This document shows positions 58,401-64,000 of a stretch of 64,000 bases of DNA, piece after piece. Below the pieces are notes generated by a model. The model was not told the origin of the DNA and searched no databases. It saw only the letters and a list, made by a program, of their open reading frames with translations. The position numbers and the translations under genes were made by a program. This DNA comes from Hemileia vastatrix (Eukaryota; Basidiomycota; Pucciniomycetes; Pucciniales; Zaghouaniaceae), in the NCBI GenBank assembly GCA_030280995.1, contig JASXTE010000008.1, positions 23,743,193 to 23,807,192 on the forward strand, in the 5' to 3' direction. Position 1 is the first letter of the stretch, and every line of letters starts with the position of its first letter.

Positions 58401-60267
58401 AGTCAAATGTATTGAATTCAATAGAATTAAACACTTAATAGATCCATAATGAAATTTTTACCTATCATTGTGATTTTCATATTTATAATAAATCATTGAT
58501 AAATTTTCAATAGGGGGTATCAAAGTTAGAAAATTGTAATTATTTAGAAGGCATTTCACAACACAAAAAGAAAGCCACAAAATTGACATTAACTCTCAAT
58601 AAAAAGGTGTTTTGGGGGCACAATATGTCATATTTCTAAAACTAGTCATGGTTAATTTGGTGGAAAAAAGAGGTATTTTAAAATGGAAGATGTCTTAATT
58701 TGATACCCCCTAATGTATATATTTTTACTTTAAAAGGAGGTGTTTTAATTTTTAGCTTCAAACTAATTCTGTTAAAATTTTTTTTCTAGAAAACAGGCAT
58801 TAGAACCTTTACTTTTGTATTCAATAAATTTTTCAACACCTTGAAATTATAATGTCTAGTCTATTCATTTAAATTATATAGTAAGACTTATATTAATTAA
58901 GATATAGTAAATTTAATTCTATCTTTTTCTATTTAAATAGATAGAAAAAACTATTGTATAATTTTTACAAAATAAATATCAAATAGTATTTTTTTAAATG
59001 AGAAGCTGAGACAATGATGAAAAATATCCCTTCTTCCTACTTTATAGAGTCCTTAACAATAATACTGTCTAAAATAAAATCGCAAACACCTTTTTTCACA
59101 TGAGAACACTTGTTGTAATTGGTGGTGTTAATTCCCAGGTGAACACTGTTATTATACCAAAATATAACATTCAAGAATAGTTTAGCATTAAAATTACAGC
59201 TTTAAGAAATATATATATATATATATTTATCTTATATTTAAAGTTTGAATTTATTTTAAATGATATTTATTTACATTGAAATTCACTGAGTGGTGATTAA
59301 TTTTTTCAATTCCTGAGATCACTCTACCGACTCAAATATGCCTATAGAATTTTGATAAAATAAAACATAAAAAGCTCCATATTATCAGTTTTTATTTCTT
59401 TTATGAATATTATAATAGAAATTTTCTTAGTAGTTGAGGAATAACTAGATCCAAACAAGGGCAGAAATTAATTTTCTGTTTTTTAATCATTTTCATGTGT
59501 TTCAAAAACTTAAAAACTGTACTACAATCTACTAACTTAAGAGGAGCCTTCTTTAAATACATATAATAAAAAAAAATTATTATTGCTTTTTTGAATGAAG
59601 AAGCTGTGAGAGTGCTTCATCAAGCCAGAAATTCTTTAATAACACACTGATATCTTTTGTTTATTTTGGTTATGTGTGTTTTACAAAGTATGAAGGAATA
59701 AAAACTATAATATTTCTGATGTTTCTATATGATTTTTATATCACTAAAGTGAATTGAAAATAATTAAATTTCATAATCAAAATTTTTTGAAATACATCAA
59801 AAATGATCAGGTCATATGGTTTCAATTCAAAAATTAAAGCATAAAATACTGGTTTAAAAGAAGTTTGCAATAACAAGAGCAACTGATTATGTTGTATAAT
59901 TTCTCAATAAACATTAATATAATTATTAGACAGGTTAAAAGTGATGCTTTTGAAATAAATAATATAATTTTCAGTATTTTTAATTATCAAGTGAAACTCA
60001 TTATGAAAAATAAATTGTGTTTTATGATAAATCAATATGAATGGACCAGAATTTTAATCTTCCCCTTTTTATATTTCTATTGATTATTCATTAAACTCTC
60101 ACCATTATTTCAGCACAGATTCATCTATCCTTGGTTAAGAGTTCAAGATGAGTTCAATTTAGATTTTAATATCAGCTCATTATAATTTCAGTCTGAGTTC
60201 CATCTGATTTCCATCTGACATAAAGTTGAGGACCTGCCAGCAAGTCCCCCCCAAATATTTTGTGGTG
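55442..60267. mobile_element. CACTA-like non-autonomous element F2 (4826 bp)
   Basis: The left end is CTCCACAGAATATGGGGGA and the right end, inverted, is CACCACAAAATATTTGGGGG. ACT is duplicated (55439-55441, 60268-60270). Just inside the left end is the 20-bp perfect palindrome AAGACTTGCTAGCAAGTCTT; near the right end are CAGTCTGAGTTCCATCTGA repeats shared with F1. The interior is AT-rich. A T/C-rich to G/A-rich pair of segments (56290-56560 and 56570-57050) has tracts related to 7700-8060 of A1. No transposase seen. It carries MITE E copy 4. Confidence 0.78.
58512..58711. mobile_element. MITE family E, copy 4
   Basis: Starts AGGGGGTATCAAAGTTAG, ends TTAATTTGATACCCCCT, with AAT on both sides (58509-58511, 58712-58714). 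It lies inside F2. Confidence 0.9.
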
Positions 60268-60789
60268 ACTTTATTTGCCATCAACAAAAATCCATTGACC
60301 ATTGATTAAGGTGGACATCCAATTTGGGTGGACTTCTCACACCAAAAAGATGCATTATAGTTTAATTTAACTTTGAGGAAATTGTTGATGATGATATAAT
60401 CTTCCTTTTTTAGCTGTCCAGACTTTGATTTCTCAGGTGAGGGGCTTGCATTCAGGAAGACCCTTGCTATTTAGCATATTTGTGAGTTGCCTTTTGAGTG
60501 TTGGATTTTTTAGGAGGCATTATGAGACTGGTATGTTTCAAGAAAATAGATCAAGAGTTTGAAAATATAAAAAAAGATAGAAAAAAACATTCCTTGTTAA
60601 AATTTTGCAATAAAATGTTTCAAATCTCAGTGAGGAGTGTGTGCTGAGGAATGATGAGAGGATGGAAGTCTGTGTGTCACTTGTGACAGGGACAGGGTGA
60701 GAAAGGAAGGGATGATGGTGCCAACATGTGGTTGTGAAAAAGAAATTGGGAAAAAAGTGCTGAGTTGAGGTCATAACTGACATCCATTT

Positions 60790-60884
60790 TTGAAATAAGT
60801 GATTTTTTTGCAAAATTTAAGTGCCAATTTGCTTTGAAATATGCACTTTAGTTAAGTGCCAATTTGGGAGAGATGGCACCCCCT
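60790..60884. promoter_or_regulatory. DNA-binding-gene end of A3
   Basis: AAGTGCCAATTTG occurs twice around ATGCACTTTAGTTAAGTGCC, a decayed form of the AAATCCGCACTT palindrome of A1. Terminal GGCACCCCCT is followed by the AAT duplication. Confidence 0.6.
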
Positions 60885-61401
60885 AATATCATAATTATAT
60901 TAAAATATCACATTCCATCATCCACTAGATTTTTTTCTCATTACAGCATAATTTATATTGAATGGAAAAAAAGGGACAAGTTTTATCTTATAATTTTAAT
61001 TCATGTTTTTTTACTTCAGGGTACTTGAAGAGTGATGAAAAAAAAACATTTTTAATATTAATCATTTTAAAGGCAAAAATAAATCAATTTTTTTAGAGGG
61101 TATCAATGTTGACCAATCTGCAATTAAATTAATTGTGGATAAGAATCATTATACCCCAATTATCTTCTGCAATTATTTTTGCTAATAATAGGGTTATTAA
61201 ACCTTTTACGTGTCAGTGTTCACCTCTATCTGACATTTTTATCCTCAATTTTTCATATATACATCTTAAACGACTTTCTGGATGTGCCAGCCTCCTCACC
61301 TTTCTGTGCACTCCCATCTTGTCTATTCATTCTATCTGTTCAAAACCCCTTCCCATCTCATCTATTTATTTCTTCTCCTTTTCATCTTCAAATATCTCAA
61401 C

Positions 61402-62868
61402 ATGCCTTGTCATCATAGATCTTCTCAAAGACAGCCTTCCCCCAGTTTTTCTTCAAATCCCATTACTCCCTCTTTCCCCTGCTCAGCTTAGATAAAAGAC
61501 TGTTCAACTAAAAAAAGATGATCATATCATACTTATCACCTGGCTAAAAATAAAAACTAATTATGATTCTTGTTTTGGTAGTGAGAATGCCACTAAAGTA
61601 GGATGGCCTCCTGTATCAAAAGTCAATGTCTATCTTCTAATGGCCAATGAATAACAAAATAAGACAAAGGGAGGGATTGATCTTTTGCCTAAACAGATGT
61701 CTGAATGTTTCAAGCATTACCAAGCCAAATACAAGAAGGCAAAGACTCTTTCATTTTCTACTGGTTTTAGTATTACCGACATTGATATCAGTAAGGGCAT
61801 AAAATCCATATATGATAAACTTGAATCTCTATGTCCATAGTTTAAAGAGATGGAAGCTATTTTTGGAGAGTGAGCTAATGTTAATCCTGCTAACATTTTA
61901 GATGGTGAAGATGCTATATCCAAACATGATGTCGAAAGAAATCTTTTCCCATCCTCTTCCTCCACTCAAGCCTCCCCTGTTCTAAATTCAATGAATCTAG
62001 ATAGCTTTCAAATAGATCCTTATGGTAATATAAACCAACATGATCCCACTTCAGTATGTTTTTATTTCTTGTCTAGTTGTTTTATTCTTTTATTTTTAAA
62101 AAGGCTAATGAACAAATGCAGGATCCTCAAGCAAGTGAGTCTGAAGCTAGCATCAATTATGAAGAAGAAAATTTTACCTCCAAAAAAAGTAAAAACCATA
62201 AACTACTTTGAATTTCAACAGTCATAGAAAGCAAAACAGAGATAGTTTTTCCTAAACCTCTTTTTCTTCCATTGATGATTTTCTGGAGAAATGTGAATCT
62301 GGTAAGTGATAGCTACCTCTTAATAATTAAGTGATATTTTCTTTTCTTTTCTTTTCTTAATATTACTTTCACTCAAGGTAAAGTTGAAGTTGCAAGAGAT
62401 ACTGTCACTTTTCAAAAGAAACAATATGAGCTCTCATTGTGAAGGAATGATAGGGCACAAGACTTGGAGGAGAAGAAATTTGAGCTTTCTTTACAAAGGG
62501 ATGATAGGGCACAAGACTTGGAGGAGAAGAAATTTGAGCTTTCTTTACAAAGGGATGATAGGGCACAAGACTTGGAGGAGAAGAAATTTAAGCTTTCTTT
62601 ACAGAGGGATGAGAGGGCACATGACTTGGATGAGAAGAAATTTAAGCTTTCTTTTAAGAGGGATGAGAGGGCACATGATTTGGAGGAGAAGAAATTTGAG
62701 TGAAAGAAAGAGGAGAAGGCTCTTGAGTACAATTTCCTTTTGGATCAAATGAAACTCAATTTGATACTTGAAGAAGGTTCAAAAAAGAAAGATTTATTGA
62801 GAGATTGTGTTAAAGCTAATAAATCTATTGAGGAAAATGAACGCTTAATGAAAATTTTTGATAACTAG
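61402..62868 (+). pseudogene. Myb/trihelix-like DNA-binding protein of B4
   Basis: ATG at 61402 (MPCHHRSSQRQPSPS). A frameshift after PSFPCSA and many stops follow. The domain blocks are still readable (KQMSECFKHYQAKYKKAKT, STGFSITDIDIS). Exon 3 from about 62379 has about 5.3 coiled-coil repeats and ends KIFDN-stop at 62868. Confidence 0.82.
62413..62700 (+). repeat. 54-bp tandem repeat coding an 18-residue coiled-coil unit
   Basis: Units start at 62467, 62521, 62575 and 62629 with a partial one at 62683, and a divergent unit precedes them at 62413. Each encodes EEKKFELSLQRDDRAQDL or a near form. B2 has 2.3 units and B3 3.3. In B4 the first two whole units are identical, so expansion was recent. 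Confidence 0.92.
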
Positions 62869-63179
62869 TTTTTTTATTTCATTTACAATTTTTTCTTGAT
62901 AGAATGCATTAAACCTAACAATCAATCTTTTGAGCAAACTCCTCACTGGGATTCGAACCATTTTTTTGAAAAATTTTAGATTATTTTTTTGCTTGGTTAA
63001 ATTAATTTTGTTTTATTTCTTTTTGGTGATCATTTCATATGTGCTGGCTTTTTAAAGGTCTTGATTCTAGAAAAAAAATTTTTGCAAAATTTGAAAAACT
63101 CATACATTGTTTCTTCTTTACATTCAAAACATTAAATTTACTTTTCTAAATACAGCTAAGTCAAAAAAACTCTATATCT

Positions 63180-63340
63180 GTTTTCAAAATTTGGCAATAC
63201 CCTTGCCTGCATTTTATTGAAGCAAGGGGTGGGTATCACCAAAAAAATTTTAAGTCATCAATTTCACATGTCAGATTTGAAAATTTGGCAATAACCTCCC
63301 CTGAATTTGATTGAAGTAAGGGGTGAAAATCACCAAAATT
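63180..63340. repeat. CCCC-rich tandem block of B4
   Basis: Two units: GGCAATACCCTTGCCTGCAT followed by TTTATTGAAGCAAGGGG, and GGCAATAACCTCCCCTGAAT followed by GAAGTAAGGGG. Same position as in the other copies. Confidence 0.8.
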
Positions 63341-63657
63341 TAATTTAATTACATAACTTAATATATATCAATATCCCTAGTTTTAAAGTAATGACAATTC
63401 ATCCTGCCAAAATGTGGACCAAGTCTAGAAACTAAGTTTGGGACTTTTCACAGGTATAGTCAAGATGAACCCCATGAAACAATTTAATTTCATCATCATT
63501 ACCATTTATACAACACAGGGTTGTTGGACCATTACTTTATTTTAGGAATTTGAAATATAAGAGTTATTTATAAAAAATGTATAATAAAATAAAAAATATT
63601 TGATGACTCTACTAATCCCCATCCTTTTTTGATCTACATAGAGTTTTTTTATATCTG

Positions 63658-64000
63658 TTAAACTTTACTTCTTAAAAAAACCTTGTTAATTTGGTGTATT
63701 AATTTTTGACAGATTTGAAAAGAACATCCAAAATTTTTGAACTCTTGACAAGATTCCAAGCCAGGTGGAGCTTTGGTTGTTTGGTAATGATTGTGAGAAG
63801 AGTTCCAAATTTTTTCAATCATGCCATTTTCCAAACCAACATCAATAATGCACTGATGGTCTGGAAAATATAAGCCATGTCCTTTTATTTTAGCTGGAGA
63901 TGGTATTGGTTGGCCAGTTATTGGATTGATATATGAGAAAACTCCAAAAGTAAGATAATTGGCATCATTCCTATTGATATTAATCTTATTATGGAATCCT
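63658..64000 (-). pseudogene. Tet-like 2OG-Fe(II) oxygenase domain of B4, truncated by the window
   Basis: Open from the window edge to a stop at 63658: GFHNKININ, RNDANYLTFGVFSYINPITG, PSPAKIKGHGLYFPDH, CIIDVGLENGMIEKIW, HNHYQTTKAPPGLESC, FGCSFQICQKLIHQINKV. The open frame of over 110 codons is the best preserved C-terminus of the family here. However, the iron-binding HID of B2 reads NIN, so catalysis is unlikely. The N-terminal part lies outside the window. Confidence 0.75.

Larger units (their letters stand above)
54391..60520 (-). pseudogene. Myb/trihelix-like protein of A3, split by CACTA-like element F2
   Basis: It starts at ATG 60520 (MPPKKSNTQKATH, then a stop) and reaches WQ/MANK near 60270, where F2 interrupts. 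It continues from 55441 with GRIEINPKKMKERFKCYQSI, TSTPTGFGIDDDYLEIGI and LNVICPFNEEMDNLFGSQ, then an acidic/Ser-rich middle (from 55190) and a region near 54880-54740 (LPEPSRSNSKLKYWASTSMN). Several stops are present. The reading order across F2 is continuous when compared with 20886-21590, which confirms that F2 inserted here. Confidence 0.75.
30450..60884. mobile_element. Harbinger-like element A3, swollen to 30.4 kb by nested insertions
   Basis: The left end AGGGGGTGTCAGCTCTAG (transposase end) and the right end GAGATGGCACCCCCT (DNA-binding-gene end) face each other 30.4 kb apart and share an AAT duplication (30447-30449, 60885-60887). Family A pieces appear between them in the expected order: decayed transposase 30717-31972, Ser-rich/basic relic 33377-34080, CCCC-rich repeats 53930-54090, Myb-like gene 54400-60520. 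Subtracting the insertions (34195-40539, 41173-41371, 41420-41619, 41664-53719, 55442-60267) leaves about 6.8 kb, a plausible full length. Distant ends are inferred to belong together from their order, orientation and the matching 3-bp flank. Confidence 0.75.
61095..64000. mobile_element. Harbinger-like element B4, right side beyond the window
   Basis: Starts AGAGGGTATCAATGTTGACC (one terminal G mutated), then AATCTGCAATTAAATTAATT, the DNA-binding end of family B with CCGC decayed to CTGC. A decayed Myb-like gene, a CCCC-rich block (63180-63340) and a Tet-like gene follow in the order of B2. The transposase should lie past 64000. Confidence 0.85.

Noticed and set aside
62413..62700. CRISPR-like array
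   Set aside because: Head-to-tail 54-bp units without spacers, in frame within a coding exon; a coding minisatellite.

Overview
The window is very AT-rich, gene-poor eukaryotic DNA in which almost every recognisable piece is a transposable element (TE) or part of one. Short introns, a Gag protein of basidiomycete type and decayed Tet-like 2OG-Fe(II) oxygenase genes of the kind greatly expanded in rust fungi suggest a large-genome basidiomycete, most likely a rust (Pucciniales). That assignment is inference. Only one host gene is convincing: a five-exon 5-formyltetrahydrofolate cyclo-ligase (9483-10664, minus strand). A broken partial copy of its exons 2 and 3 lies just upstream in inverted orientation.

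Left part (1-30449). A CACTA-like element without genes (202-4675) sits in a repeat whose uninterrupted paralogue is at 26090-26830. A 2996-bp PIF/Harbinger-like element (5946-8941) with an intact two-exon transposase interrupts the folate pseudogene. Next come the real folate gene, a Stowaway-like MITE (11980-12174), a decayed Tc1 element (12432-14929), a long-TIR element (14948-16171), a DDE transposase relic (19171-20013), a 202-bp MITE, a deleted Harbinger copy (20526-23953), a Harbinger end (from 25559) and a 239-bp CACTA MITE.

Right part (30450-64000). Positions 30450-60884 are one Harbinger element of roughly 6.8 kb (family A), swollen to 30.4 kb by insertions. These are a pol-less LTR retroelement (34195-40539), two small MITEs, a second Harbinger element (family B, 41664-53719) and a CACTA-like element (55442-60267, itself carrying a MITE). 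The family B element in turn contains another family B copy (42022-48098) and a solo LTR-like insertion (48753-49903). Target-site duplications (TSDs) at the outer ends agree for every Harbinger and CACTA member of the nest. After it comes one more family B copy, cut by the window end.

The central biological finding is the layout of these large Harbinger-like elements. Each carries, or shows remnants of, three genes: a DDE transposase; a Tet/JBP-like 2OG-Fe(II) dioxygenase in the same orientation; and, convergent to both, a Myb/trihelix-like DNA-binding protein with a C-terminal coiled-coil repeat. Each family also has its own subterminal DNA motif, which could be the binding site of its own DNA-binding protein. 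Only the transposase at 6254-7513 is intact; every other element gene seen here is decayed, two of them by single C-to-T type nonsense changes.
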